64,000 nt of DNA from Angustibacter luteus (lineage in GTDB: Bacteria > Actinomycetota > Actinomycetes > Actinomycetales > Angustibacteraceae), in assembly GCF_039541115.1 (NCBI RefSeq), contig NZ_BAABFP010000005.1, positions 852,447-916,446 on the forward strand, read 5' to 3'. A program made the position numbers and the translations under genes. Positions 1-7,761 of this stretch are shown one piece after another. The stretch's first letter is position 1, and every line of letters begins with the position of its first letter. The notes beneath the pieces were generated by a model. It saw only the letters and a list, made by a program, of their open reading frames with translations, searched no databases and was not told where the DNA came from.

Positions 1-84
1 GCTGTTCGGAGCGAGCCGCCCCGAGGAAGTTCGAGTGGTGACCGCCGGTGGCGTCGGCTTCCCCTCCGCCGCCACCGGCGGTGT
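1..84. other. Window edge, no assignable gene
   Basis: A plus-strand frame is open from base 2 to a TAG at 86-88 and could be the tail of a gene, but it is short, has no recognisable motif and is largely the stem-loop at 41-82. In many actinobacteria nrdR is followed by the B12-dependent ribonucleotide reductase gene, which would lie off the left edge on the minus strand. Nothing here confirms that. Confidence 0.3.
41..82 (-). terminator. Stem-loop directly after nrdR
   Basis: Bases 41-53 and 70-82 form a perfect 13-bp GC-rich inverted repeat around a 16-nt loop, starting two bases after the nrdR stop codon. There is no T-tract, which is common for actinobacterial terminators. It could instead be an intercistronic hairpin before a downstream nrd gene. 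Confidence 0.55.
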
Positions 85-579
85 CTAGGGAGCGTTGCTC
101 GAGTCGACGCCGCCGGGCTCGACGCCCGTCGGCTCGCGCTCGGCGCGCAGCAGCGTGATGGCGGACTCGAAGTCCTCCAGCGAGTCGAACGCCTGGTACA
201 CGCTCGCGAAGCGCAGGTAGGCCACCTCGTCCAGCTCGCGCAGCGGCCCGAGGATGGCCAGGCCGACCTCGTGCGCCTCGATCTCGGCGCAGCCGGTGGC
301 CCGGACGGACTCCTCGACGCGCTGGGCGATCAGGGCCAGGTCATCCTCGCCGACCGGCCGACCCTGGCAGGCCTTGCGTACACCGGACAGCACCTTGGCC
401 CGGCTGAACGGCTCGGTGACCCCGGAACGCTTCACCACGGACAGGCTCGCGGTCTCGACGGTGGTGAACCGTCGGCCGCAGTCCGGGCACTGGCGCCGGC
501 GGCGGATCGACGAGCCGTCGTCCGCGGCGCGTGAGTCGACGACGCGCGAGTCGGTGTGACGACAGAACGGACAGTGCAC
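85..579 (-). CDS. nrdR: Transcriptional repressor NrdR
   Basis: NrdR represses ribonucleotide reductase genes according to the ATP/dATP state. The 164-residue protein opens with the zinc-ribbon pairs CPFC (residues 3-6) and CPDC (31-34), followed by RRFTT and an ATP-cone domain from about residue 46 to 136, the full family architecture. The GTG at 579 is chosen because the family starts at the residue before the first zinc pair, and GAGAGGAGG lies just upstream on the minus strand. An upstream in-frame start would add a 28-residue extension not typical of the family. It is transcribed away from the LysM/lexA module. Regulatory-looking repeats sit in the leader at 697-790. Confidence 0.96.
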   Translation of the reverse strand: MHCPFCRHTDSRVVDSRAADDGSSIRRRRQCPDCGRRFTTVETASLSVVKRSGVTEPFSRAKVLSGVRKACQGRPVGEDDLALIAQRVEESVRATGCAEIEAHEVGLAILGPLRELDEVAYLRFASVYQAFDSLEDFESAITLLRAEREPTGVEPGGVDSSNAP

Positions 580-696
580 GTGCGCCTCCTCTCGGCGGTC
601 GTTCTCGAGGTCGAGCCTGACATCTGCCACCGACAGTCCGAGGCCGTCCGACTTGACCGGCAAGGACCCGATTTCCCGCCCCGACCCGTGCTCCGC

Positions 697-760
697 TGTG
701 GACGGATCTGTGGATCACCTGGGGATGGACCTGTGGGTAACGACCACAACTTGTGGACGA
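697..760. promoter_or_regulatory. Cluster of four DnaA-box-like 9-mers upstream of nrdR
   Basis: Four copies of TGTGG-R-Y-N-R occur in the same orientation at 697-705 (TGTGGACGG), 709-717 (TGTGGATCA), 732-740 (TGTGGGTAA) and 752-760 (TGTGGACGA). The reverse complement of an actinobacterial DnaA box is TGTGGACAA or TGTGGATAA, so each copy differs at one or two positions. DnaA control of ribonucleotide reductase genes is known from E. coli. The assignment here is inference. Confidence 0.35.
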
Positions 761-770
761 AGCACATCGG

Positions 771-790
771 TGTAACTACTAGATGTTGGG
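771..790. promoter_or_regulatory. Candidate NrdR box
   Basis: TGTAACTACTAGATGTTGGG is the most AT-rich stretch ahead of nrdR and resembles the NrdR-box core (CTAnATGTTG-like). NrdR boxes often come in pairs. The palindrome CCACAACTTGTGG at 744-756 lies on the same face and could be the partner. No match was computed. Confidence 0.3.
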
Positions 791-956
791 GTAGACGCTA
801 GACCGTCCACTAGAGGTTCGCAAGGACCTCACGAGGATTGCTCGGCGTGTCCTGGACTTCCGTGCGGGTCGAAGCGCGCCATGCCCGATGCATTCACAGC
901 CGTCACACGCGCCCCAGGGGCACGAACACCACGCGAAGGCGGAGCTGGGACGACGG

Positions 957-990
957 AGGCCCCCAATCCAGTCGTGCTGGATGGGGGCCT
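957..990 (-). terminator. Stem-loop downstream of the LysM gene
   Basis: Bases 957-971 and 977-990 pair as a 14-bp stem with one bulged base and a 5-nt loop (TCGTG). It lies about 31 bases after the stop of the minus-strand LysM gene. The strong GC stem without a T-tract fits an actinobacterial terminator. Confidence 0.6.
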
Positions 991-1021
991 GGGTCAGCCG
1001 CACGTCGAGGTGCACGTCACG

Positions 1022-1441
1022 TCAACGCGTGGGGACGGCGATCCGCTGGCCGGCCTGCAGGTTCACCGAGCGCAGAGCGTTGAGCTCCTGGATGCGAGCC
1101 ACCGTGTCGCGACGGTCCGCGTTCGGCGCCACCTGGCCGGCGATGGCCCACAACGTCTGCCCGGGGGCGACGGTCACGTAGCGCGTCGGCACCGGGGCCG
1201 AGTCGGTGCCAGCCAGGCTGACCCCGCCGAGGAACATCGAGACGACGATGGCCGCGCTCGCGAGCAGCCCGGTGATCACGAGCCTGCCGCGACGCGTCAG
1301 CCGCAGCGCGGCCGCGGGAGCCGCCGACCGCACCGGCGCGATCTGGGTAGCACCCCACTTGGAGCCAGCCGGACGCGCGGCCCGCGCCGCGGCAGCCGGA
1401 CGTCGCGTGGACATCGGTGCGTTGAGGGTGATCGCGGTCAT
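1022..1441 (-). CDS. SOS-linked LysM membrane protein (ChiZ/Rv2719c-like)
   Basis: The 139-residue protein has a basic cytoplasmic N-terminus, one membrane segment at about residues 55-77, and an external LysM domain near the C-terminus beginning YVTVAPGQTLWAIA. This layout, and its place divergent from lexA, match the SOS-induced cell-division suppressors of actinobacteria (Rv2719c/ChiZ) and functionally YneA of Bacillus. The ATG at 1441 is preceded by CCGGAGG. Back-to-back LexA boxes end 25 bases upstream of it, so SOS induction is strongly suggested. LysM would bind peptidoglycan. Whether it inhibits division or has hydrolase activity cannot be read from sequence; no catalytic domain is visible. 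Confidence 0.85.
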   Translation of the reverse strand: MTAITLNAPMSTRRPAAAARAARPAGSKWGATQIAPVRSAAPAAALRLTRRGRLVITGLLASAAIVVSMFLGGVSLAGTDSAPVPTRYVTVAPGQTLWAIAGQVAPNADRRDTVARIQELNALRSVNLQAGQRIAVPTR

Positions 1442-1465
1442 GGGGGCCTCCGGGGAAGTAGAGGA

Positions 1466-1481
1466 TCGAACGGTTGTTCGA
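1466..1481. promoter_or_regulatory. LexA (SOS) box, perfect
   Basis: TCGAACGGTTGTTCGA matches the actinobacterial consensus TCGAAC-N4-GTTCGA exactly. It lies 25 bases upstream of the LysM protein start. Confidence 0.93.
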
Positions 1482-1497
1482 TCGAACGCCTGTACGA
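1482..1497. promoter_or_regulatory. LexA (SOS) box, adjacent second copy
   Basis: TCGAACGCCTGTACGA has one mismatch to TCGAAC-N4-GTTCGA and begins on the base after the first box. Two LexA dimers could therefore bind abutting sites. Confidence 0.8.
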
Positions 1498-1534
1498 TTT
1501 CTAGCACCAGGCCCCGACACTTGTCGAGTCCTGA

Positions 1535-1550
1535 CCGAACACTCGTTCGA
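1535..1550. promoter_or_regulatory. LexA (SOS) box, third copy
   Basis: CCGAACACTCGTTCGA has one mismatch to the consensus. It sits mid-way between the LysM gene and lexA. Confidence 0.75.
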
Positions 1551-1646
1551 CTCAGTCGCCTCATTCGTGCTCAGGGACACCACACCAGAGACCACCGACA
1601 ACGCCCACTGACCGTGGTCCGCTCCCCCGTGGGGCCGGCAACACGT

Positions 1647-1662
1647 TCGAACAGATGTTTGA
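1647..1662. promoter_or_regulatory. LexA (SOS) box before lexA
   Basis: TCGAACAGATGTTTGA has one mismatch to the consensus and lies about 55 bases before the lexA start codon, the usual position for LexA autoregulation. Confidence 0.85.
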
Positions 1663-1717
1663 ATCCGGGCCGGTCAGGCCCTACGGTTGGCCCACCGCCA
1701 GACGACGGAGGAACACG

Positions 1718-2461
1718 ATGGCCACGCTCGGACGACCGCCCGCCGATGTGCACGAGATGCCCGAGCGCGACAACGGCGACGGCTTGACCGCCCGCCAGCG
1801 CAAGGTCCTCGAGACGATCCGGGACAGCGTGGAGCGCCGTGGCTACCCACCGAGCATGCGGGAGATCGGTGAGGCCGCCGGCCTGGCGAGCCCGAGCAGC
1901 GTGTCCCACCAGCTCACCGCGCTCGAGCGCAAGGGCTACCTGCGGCGTGACCCGCACCGCCCGCGCGCCATCGAGGTCATGTCGCCGGACGCGCCAGTGG
2001 CCTCGTCCGCCTCGTCAGCGGCCGCCTCCGCCGCACTGACCGCGGACTTCGAGGGCGATGCCACCGGTTCCGGCGATGCCCGTCCCACGCCGACGTACGT
2101 CCCCGTCCTCGGCCGGATCGCCGCAGGTGGGCCGATCCTCGCCGAGCAGGCGGTCGAGGAGATCTTCCCGCTCCCCCGCGAGCTCGTCGGTGACGGCGAG
2201 CTGTTCCTGCTCAAGGTGGTGGGCGACTCGATGATCGAGGCCGCCATCTGCGACGGCGACTGGGTCGCGGTGCGGCGGGAGCAGACGGCGGAGAACGGCG
2301 ACATCGTGGCCGCGCTGCTGGACGGCGAGGCCACCGTGAAGACGTTCAAGCGCCGCGACGGGCACGTGTGGCTGATGCCGCACAACCCGTCGTTCGAACC
2401 GATCCCGGGCGACGACGCCTCGGTGCTCGGGATCGTCCAGGCGGTCCTGCGCCGCCTCTGA
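1718..2461 (+). CDS. lexA: SOS repressor LexA
   Basis: LexA represses DNA-damage genes and inactivates itself by RecA-stimulated autocleavage. The 247-residue protein has an N-terminal winged helix ([12 protein letters not shown], about residues 23-85), a linker rich in Ala and Ser, the Ala-Gly cleavage site at residues 136-137 in RIAAGGPI, and an S24-type peptidase with Ser171 (GDSM) and Lys208 (ATVKTF). The ATG at 1718 follows ACGGAGGAA. An in-frame upstream ATG at 1655 would overlap the LexA box and lacks a good ribosome binding site. A LexA box upstream indicates autoregulation. Confidence 0.97.
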   Translation: MATLGRPPADVHEMPERDNGDGLTARQRKVLETIRDSVERRGYPPSMREIGEAAGLASPSSVSHQLTALERKGYLRRDPHRPRAIEVMSPDAPVASSASSAAASAALTADFEGDATGSGDARPTPTYVPVLGRIAAGGPILAEQAVEEIFPLPRELVGDGELFLLKVVGDSMIEAAICDGDWVAVRREQTAENGDIVAALLDGEATVKTFKRRDGHVWLMPHNPSFEPIPGDDASVLGIVQAVLRRL

Positions 2462-2491
2462 CCCGCCCCGCCGCCACCGCAGGTGCGCAGG

Positions 2492-2848
2492 TCAGTCGAC
2501 GATTGCCAGCCCGGCGAGGTTGTGTCGTGCGACGGCGTCGCGGACGGCGGGAGACGGTCGCACCAGGGTCACCACCGCCGGGCGGGCGGCCCGTCGAAGC
2601 TCAAGCAGCAGCCAGATGCCGGGCAGGCCGAACAGCGTGACCTGCTCGGCCAGCACCTGCACCGGGCGCCCGGCCGTCCCCGCGGCGTCGGACTCCAGGT
2701 CCGCAACGAGATCCCGCACATCGGCGTGCATCTCATTGCCGATCGCACCGTGCAGCACCACCAGGACGCCGACGTCGGCGTCGATGAGCAGGCTCACCGA
2801 GCCGGGCTCGTCAGCGTGGGTCGTTGGCTCTTGGACATCCAGGGACAT
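2492..2848 (-). CDS. STAS-domain-like small protein
   Basis: The 118-residue protein has alternating hydrophobic strands and helices typical of a STAS (anti-sigma factor antagonist) fold. The position where classical antagonists carry the phosphorylatable Ser in a DSSG-like loop reads LFGLPGIW instead, so kinase-controlled switching of the SpoIIAA type is unlikely. No partner anti-sigma kinase gene is nearby. The ATG at 2848 follows GAAAGG. It converges on lexA with a 30-bp gap. Confidence in the coding call is higher than in the fold assignment. Confidence 0.6.
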   Translation of the reverse strand: MSLDVQEPTTHADEPGSVSLLIDADVGVLVVLHGAIGNEMHADVRDLVADLESDAAGTAGRPVQVLAEQVTLFGLPGIWLLLELRRAARPAVVTLVRPSPAVRDAVARHNLAGLAIVD

Positions 2849-2950
2849 GGGCAGCCTTTCAGAGCGCTCCCACCACGTGCGGGGAGCGGCTTCGTGAACG
2901 GCCCGCCACCTTGCTGGACGAGACGGCGGTCACCTTAGCAACTGCCGCCG

Positions 2951-4018
2951 TCATCTCGACAGCGCGTCCCCAACCTGTTGCAGGTCAGCCTCGTCGTTCC
3001 ACAGGTGGAACGCGATGCGCACCAGACCGGCCCGGCCGGCGACCGTGCACCCGGCCTCCCCGAGCCGCCGGGCGAGCACCCCGTCGGCGTCCGGCAGGGA
3101 CAGCACCGGCCGACCCTGCGGCGCGAGGTCGAGACGGGTACGCAGCCGGTCCGCCAGTGCGGCCCCGTGACCCAGCTGGTCGGGCGTGAGCGAGGCGAAG
3201 AGCTCCAGCGACGGCACGGTGCCCACCCAGGACAGCCAGGCCGGGGACACGTCGAACCGGCGCGCGTCGTTCGCCAGCCGCATCTGCGGCCCGTAGCACG
3301 ACCCCCAGACAGACTCCCCCGCGTACCAACCCGCGTTCAGTGGGGTCAGGCGCTCGAGCACCTCGGGGCGGACGGTCGTGAACGCCGACCCACGCGGTGA
3401 GCACAGCCACTTGTAGGCGGAGCAGACACTCACGTCGAAGTCGGCGGCATCCACGGCCAGCCAGCCCACGGCTTGGGTCAGGTCGCAGAACGTCAGGGCT
3501 CCGACCTGGCGGGCGGCATCGAGGACCGCGTCGGCGTCGACCAACCGCCCGTCCGCGGACTGGGCCAATGAGAAGGCCACCACGTCGCAGCCCTCAGCGA
3601 CCGCATCGGCGAGCTCCTCCAGCGGAACCTGCCGCACGTGCAGCGACCTCTGCACGAGGAACGGGTAGACCATCGAGCTGAAGTCGCCGTCCACGCAGAC
3701 GACGCGACTGCCGGCTGGCAGGCTGGCCGCCAGCACCCCGGCCGTCACCGACACCTGGGAACCCGTCGCGACCCACGAGCTCGGCACGCCGACCAGGGCC
3801 GCGTACAGCGCGCGGGCCCGGTTGACGACCGCGTCGTACGCGACGGCGCACGCCTCACCCCGCTGCCAGGCCTCGACCTCGACGCGCACGGCGTCCGCCG
3901 TGGCCCGCGGCGGCAGCCCCAGCGTCGCCGCGTTGAGGTAGCCGGGCGCCGGCGCGAAGGCCGGGTGACCGCCGGGCGTGGGCGCGGTCGGCGTCTCGAC
4001 ATCCAGGTGCGTGATCAT
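2951..4018 (-). CDS. Class V aminotransferase-fold PLP enzyme
   Basis: The 355-residue protein has the class V aminotransferase pattern: SQVSVTAG for phosphate binding near residue 90, the Asp-containing segment FCDLTQAVGW near 180, and the Schiff-base lysine in SAYKWLCSPRG (Lys203). Relatives include cysteine desulfurases, kynureninases and isopenicillin-N-epimerase-like enzymes. The substrate is not identifiable. The ATG at 4018 gives the family N-terminus (YLNAATLGLPP); the frame is open far upstream but that part overlaps the divergent LysR gene. Divergence from a LysR regulator with a shared 81-bp promoter suggests LysR control. Confidence 0.85.
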   Translation of the reverse strand: MITHLDVETPTAPTPGGHPAFAPAPGYLNAATLGLPPRATADAVRVEVEAWQRGEACAVAYDAVVNRARALYAALVGVPSSWVATGSQVSVTAGVLAASLPAGSRVVCVDGDFSSMVYPFLVQRSLHVRQVPLEELADAVAEGCDVVAFSLAQSADGRLVDADAVLDAARQVGALTFCDLTQAVGWLAVDAADFDVSVCSAYKWLCSPRGSAFTTVRPEVLERLTPLNAGWYAGESVWGSCYGPQMRLANDARRFDVSPAWLSWVGTVPSLELFASLTPDQLGHGAALADRLRTRLDLAPQGRPVLSLPDADGVLARRLGEAGCTVAGRAGLVRIAFHLWNDEADLQQVGDALSR

Positions 4019-4075
4019 CCGACCAGGGTCCCGAGATCCGGGAAGTAGCACAATGACCGGCTCTGTCCGCTGTCC

Positions 4076-4090
4076 ATAACACAGCGTTAT
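4076..4090. promoter_or_regulatory. Candidate LysR operator
   Basis: ATAAC-ACAGC-GTTAT is an interrupted palindrome in the 81-bp divergent promoter, flanked by two direct copies of CTCTGTCC (4061-4068 and 4092-4099). Size and place fit a LysR recognition site. The downstream CTCTGTCC touches the lysR start codon. Confidence 0.5.
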
Positions 4091-4099
4091 GCTCTGTCC

Positions 4100-5002
4100 A
4101 TGCTCGACGTCAACGCGCTCCGGGTCGTCCGTGCCATCGGCGACGAGGGCGGCTTCACCGCCGCCGCCAACGCCCTCGGGTACAGCCAGCCCGCCGTCAG
4201 CCAGCTGGTCCGCCGGCTCGAGCGCCGGCTGGGCACCGCCCTGGTCGAACGGCACGGCCGCACGGTCCGGCTGACCGAGGCCGGGCTCGTCCTGGCCCGG
4301 CACGCGGTCACCGTGCAGGGCGCGCTGGACACCGCCGACGAGGAGATCGCCGCCATCACCGGCCTGCGCGCCGGACGCGTGCGGGTGATGGCCTTCCCGT
4401 CCTCGTCCGCCTCCGTCGTCCCGCGCGCGCTGGCCGACCTGAGGGCCCGCCACCCCGGCCTGTCGGTCACCTTCAGCGAGGGCGAGCCGCCGCAGTCGCT
4501 GGCCGCCCTGCGCTCCGGCGAGTGCGACGTCGCAGTCGCGTTCACCTACCCCGGAACCAGCGCCGGTCGGGACGTGGACGACCTGTCCGGCCTGCTCACC
4601 GTGCCGCTGCTGGACGACGAGCTGCACGTCGTCCTGCCCGCCGACCACCCGCTCGCCGACGGCGAGCGGATCGGCCTGCCGCAGCTGCGGGACGAACCGT
4701 GGATCGCCGGCTGCCCGCGCTGCCGCGGCCACCTGCTGTCGCTGGCCGACCGGGCCGGGTTCACGCCACGGGTCGAGTTCGAGACCGACGACTACGTCGC
4801 CGTCCTCGGGCTCGTGTCCGAGGGCTTGGGTGTCGCCCTGGTGCCCGGGCTGGTCCTGCGCACCACGACCCACCAAGCTGTCGTCACCCGGCCGCTGCAC
4901 CCGACGTCCCGACGTTCGGTGCTGGCCGTCACGACCCAGGACCTGCGGCGGGTCCCTGCGGTGCACGCACTGATCGAGTCGCTGCAGCGCGCGTCGCGCT
5001 GA
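4100..5002 (+). CDS. LysR-family transcriptional regulator
   Basis: The 300-residue protein has an N-terminal LysR helix-turn-helix (residues 1-60, with GYSQPAVSQLVRRLERRLG) and a substrate-binding domain from about residue 88 to the end. A CPRCRGH segment near residue 203 adds two close cysteines. The ATG at 4100 begins the family N-terminus MLDVNALR. There is no clear Shine-Dalgarno sequence, so the message may be leaderless or have a very short leader. It probably regulates the divergent PLP enzyme. The carotenoid genes follow 22 bases later on the same strand and may also be read from this promoter. Confidence 0.92.
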   Translation: MLDVNALRVVRAIGDEGGFTAAANALGYSQPAVSQLVRRLERRLGTALVERHGRTVRLTEAGLVLARHAVTVQGALDTADEEIAAITGLRAGRVRVMAFPSSSASVVPRALADLRARHPGLSVTFSEGEPPQSLAALRSGECDVAVAFTYPGTSAGRDVDDLSGLLTVPLLDDELHVVLPADHPLADGERIGLPQLRDEPWIAGCPRCRGHLLSLADRAGFTPRVEFETDDYVAVLGLVSEGLGVALVPGLVLRTTTHQAVVTRPLHPTSRRSVLAVTTQDLRRVPAVHALIESLQRASR

Positions 5003-5024
5003 CCTCGGGCCGTACCGTGAGCCC

Positions 5025-5762
5025 GTGCCCGCCGCCGCCCCGACCGTCCTGCTGCAGCTCTGGGGAGTGGACACCCGGCACGTGGGCTCCGCCCTGACCC
5101 GGATGGCCACCACCCGCCGGCAGCTGCGCGACACCCCGGGGCTGCGGTTCCGCAAGCTCCTCGGCACGGGCAGCGGGCGCACCTTCACCGTCCGGGACGC
5201 CGACCCGCACCGCTGGGGGCTGCTGACCGTCTGGGACGGCGAGGCGGACGTCGCGCGCTACCTGGCCGGTCACCAGGCCCTCGACTCCTGGGACGCCGTC
5301 GCCACCGAGCGGCTCGACGTCCGGCTCGCGCCGCTCGCCTCCCGAGGTCGGTGGTCCGGGGTCGAACCCTTCGGGAACCCGTTGCCGCGCAAGGTGGACG
5401 GCCCGGTCGCCAGCATCACCCGGGCCCGCATCCGGCCGAGCAAGGCCGTCACGTTCTGGCGGGCCGTCCCCCCGGTGTCCCTCGACCTGCAGCGGGTCGA
5501 CGGGCTCACCCTCGCCCTCGGCATCGGGGAGGCGCCCGTCGGGTTGCAGGGCACCTTCAGCCTGTGGCGCTCCGCGGAGGCGCTGACGGCGTTCGCGCAC
5601 CGCCGCGCACCGCACGCCGAAGCGGTTCGGCGGACCGCGACCGAGCAGTGGTACGCCGAGGAGCTCTTCGCGCGGTTCCAGGTGCGCGACGTGCACGGCA
5701 CCCTGGACCACCGGCCGGTCGAGGTCGGCACCCGACCCGACGCCAGCCCCACCAGCCCCTAG
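5025..5762 (+). CDS. crtA: CrtA-like spheroidene monooxygenase family protein
   Basis: The 245-residue protein resembles the CrtA/spheroidene monooxygenase family, which places a 2-keto group on acyclic carotenoid ends in purple bacteria. Supporting segments are MATTRRQLRDTPGLRFRKLLGTG, GLLTVWDGEADVARYL and the late RTATEQWYAEELFARF. The GTG at 5025 has no strong ribosome binding site. It starts a run of four co-directional carotenoid genes with a hydratase, a glycosyltransferase and a desaturase. A 2-keto or 2-hydroxy modification of the hydrated psi-end is the likely role, by context and family only. Confidence 0.75.
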   Translation: MPAAAPTVLLQLWGVDTRHVGSALTRMATTRRQLRDTPGLRFRKLLGTGSGRTFTVRDADPHRWGLLTVWDGEADVARYLAGHQALDSWDAVATERLDVRLAPLASRGRWSGVEPFGNPLPRKVDGPVASITRARIRPSKAVTFWRAVPPVSLDLQRVDGLTLALGIGEAPVGLQGTFSLWRSAEALTAFAHRRAPHAEAVRRTATEQWYAEELFARFQVRDVHGTLDHRPVEVGTRPDASPTSP

Positions 5763-5773
5763 ACTCGCGCCTC

Positions 5774-6616
5774 GTGACGGTCCGCACGCGTACCCGTCGA
5801 GGCGTCGGGCGCACTCGCGTCGCTGCGCACGACGGCCTGCGCCACCTCTCGGCAGTGCTGGCGGCGGCGACGGTGCTCGCCCAGATCGCCTACCCGCTGA
5901 CCGATGAAGGCCGACCGCTGCGCCTCCTGACGATCACCACCGTGCTGCTGTTCGCCGGTGCCTCGGTGCTGCACGCCGCCGCGACCCGCGGCTACGGCTG
6001 GGCGCTCGGCCTGCTGGTGGTGGCCGGCGGCATCGGGCTGGCCGCAGAGGCGGTCGGCGTCCGCACCGGCTTCCCGTTCGGTGACTACGCCTACACCGGC
6101 ACGCTCGGCCCCGAGGTGCTGGACGTCCCGGTCGTCGTCCCGCTGGCCTGGGTGATGATGGCCTATCCCTGCCTGCTGCTCGGCCGCCGCCTCGCCCGCG
6201 CCGGGGCGAGGCGCAGCCGACGGGGGACGCCGTCCTCGCTCGTGGTCGTCCTCACCGGCGGCCTGACGCTCGCCGCCTGGGACGTCTTCCTTGACCCGCA
6301 GATGGTCGCAGCGGGCTACTGGCACTGGGACGACCCGACGCCCGCGCTCCCCGGTGTGCCCGGCGTCCCGCTCACCAACTACGCCGGCTGGATCCTGGTA
6401 TCCCTGGTCATGATGGCCGTGCTGGAAGCCGTGCTGCCGCCCGGTCGCAGCACCGCCGAGGGCGTGCCCGGCGTCCTGCTGGCCTGGACCTGGGCCGGCT
6501 CGACGCTCGGCAACGCCGTCTTCTTCGACCGCCCCGGCGTGGCGATCTGGGGCGGCGTGCTCATGGGCATCTTCGTCGTGCCCTACCTGTACCTGTGGTG
6601 GGACGGACGACCGTGA
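5774..6616 (+). CDS. cruF: CruF-like carotenoid 1',2'-hydratase (DUF422)
   Basis: The 280-residue integral membrane protein has about seven hydrophobic segments and family signatures GVRTGFPFGDYAYT, WDVFLDPQMVAAGYWHW and NYAGW, as in CruF hydratases that add water across the psi-end double bond. The GTG at 5774 follows the CrtA stop by 11 bases and excludes a long non-homologous upstream extension in the same open frame. Its TGA overlaps the next gene's GTG (6613-6616), so translation is coupled. In cyanobacteria and Deinococcus CruF acts on gamma-carotene-type substrates, which fits the lycopene cyclase genes at 15 kb. Confidence 0.88.
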   Translation: MTVRTRTRRGVGRTRVAAHDGLRHLSAVLAAATVLAQIAYPLTDEGRPLRLLTITTVLLFAGASVLHAAATRGYGWALGLLVVAGGIGLAAEAVGVRTGFPFGDYAYTGTLGPEVLDVPVVVPLAWVMMAYPCLLLGRRLARAGARRSRRGTPSSLVVVLTGGLTLAAWDVFLDPQMVAAGYWHWDDPTPALPGVPGVPLTNYAGWILVSLVMMAVLEAVLPPGRSTAEGVPGVLLAWTWAGSTLGNAVFFDRPGVAIWGGVLMGIFVVPYLYLWWDGRP

Positions 6617-7740
6617 GCGCGCGCGGCCTCGCCCGCGCGCTGACCTGGACGACGTCCGCCGCCGCGCTCGCCCTGACCGCGCACAGCGTGTGGAACCTGC
6701 GTCACCTGCGCCAACCGCAGCCCGAACCCCCGCCGCCCGGTGAGTGGGTGTCGGTGCTGCTCCCGGTGCGCGACGAGGCGCACCGCGTCGAACCCACCCT
6801 GCGCGCCCTGCTGGCCGCGCTGGACGGCTGCCACGAGCACGCCGAGCTCGTCGTGCTGGACGACGGGTCGAGCGACGGCACGCTCGACCTGGTGCGGGCC
6901 GTGGTCGGCGACGACCCGCGCGTGCGGGTGGTCGAGGGCGAGCCGACCCCGACCGGTTGGCTGGGCAAGCCCTGGGCCTGCCGGCAGCTCGCCGACCAGG
7001 CGAACCACGCCAGTACCGTGCTGGTCTTCGTCGACGCCGACGTCGTGCTCTCCCCCGACGCCGTCGCCGCAACCGTGCACCAGCTGCGGGACAGCGGGCT
7101 GGACCTGGTCAGCCCGTACCCGCGCCAGGTCGCCGTCACCTGGGCGGAACGGCTCGTCCAACCACTGCTGCAGTGGTCGTGGCTGACCACGCTGCCGCTC
7201 GCGGTCGCCGAACGCTCCGCCCGCCCCTCCCTGAGCGCCGCGAACGGGCAGCTGCTCGCCGTCGACCGCGCCGTCTACGACCGGGCCGGCGGTCACGGCG
7301 CGGCGCGCGCCGACGTCCTCGACGACCTCGCGCTCCTGCGGGCGGTCAAGGCGACCGGCGGCCACGGTGGGGTCACCGACGGCACCACCCTCGCCACCTG
7401 CCGGATGTACGAGGGCTGGCCCGACCTGCGCGACGGCTACGGCAAGTCGCTCTGGACGGCGTTCGGCAGCGCCTCCGGCGGCGTCGCCGTCAGTGCGGCG
7501 CTCGGCGCCGTCTACTGCTGGCCGGCGCTCGCCGCGCTGGCCGGCTCCCCGATCGGCGCGTTCGGGTACGCCGCCGGGGTCGCCGGTCGGGTGGCGACGG
7601 GGCGGCGCACCGGCTCCCGGGTCTGGCCGGACGCCCTCGCCCACCCGGCATCCGTCGCTCTGTTGGGCGCCCTGACCCTGCGCTCCGTCCGCGAGCACCG
7701 GGCCGGCACCCTTCGCTGGAAGGGAAGGCCGCTCCCGTGA
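6613..7740 (+). CDS. GT2 glycosyltransferase of the carotenoid locus
   Basis: The protein of about 375 residues has a short N-terminal membrane segment, a GT-A domain with VSVLLPVRDEA, LDDGSSDGT and the metal-binding FVDADV, a catalytic DD pair in VLDDLALL, a C-terminal hydrophobic pair of helices and the ending LRWKGR. It resembles CruC/CrtQ-type carotenoid glycosyltransferases. The GTG at 6613 is preferred because it overlaps the CruF stop as GTGA; in-frame GTGs at 6595 and 6598 are alternatives. It most likely glycosylates the hydroxyl made by CruF. The sugar donor is unknown. Confidence 0.8.
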   Translation: MSARGLARALTWTTSAAALALTAHSVWNLRHLRQPQPEPPPPGEWVSVLLPVRDEAHRVEPTLRALLAALDGCHEHAELVVLDDGSSDGTLDLVRAVVGDDPRVRVVEGEPTPTGWLGKPWACRQLADQANHASTVLVFVDADVVLSPDAVAATVHQLRDSGLDLVSPYPRQVAVTWAERLVQPLLQWSWLTTLPLAVAERSARPSLSAANGQLLAVDRAVYDRAGGHGAARADVLDDLALLRAVKATGGHGGVTDGTTLATCRMYEGWPDLRDGYGKSLWTAFGSASGGVAVSAALGAVYCWPALAALAGSPIGAFGYAAGVAGRVATGRRTGSRVWPDALAHPASVALLGALTLRSVREHRAGTLRWKGRPLP

Positions 7741-7761
7741 GCGGCCGGTAGCCTCCCGGCC

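Larger units (their letters stand above)
580..1021. other. 442-bp intergenic region upstream of nrdR
   Basis: No gene is supported here. The nrdR-proximal part holds four DnaA-box-like 9-mers (697-760), an odd palindrome CCACAACTTGTGG (744-756) and a TA-rich segment with CTAG motifs (771-815), plausible regulator sites for nrdR. The far part holds the stem-loop at 957-990, which belongs to the LysM gene. I see nothing recognisable between 820 and 950. Confidence 0.5.
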
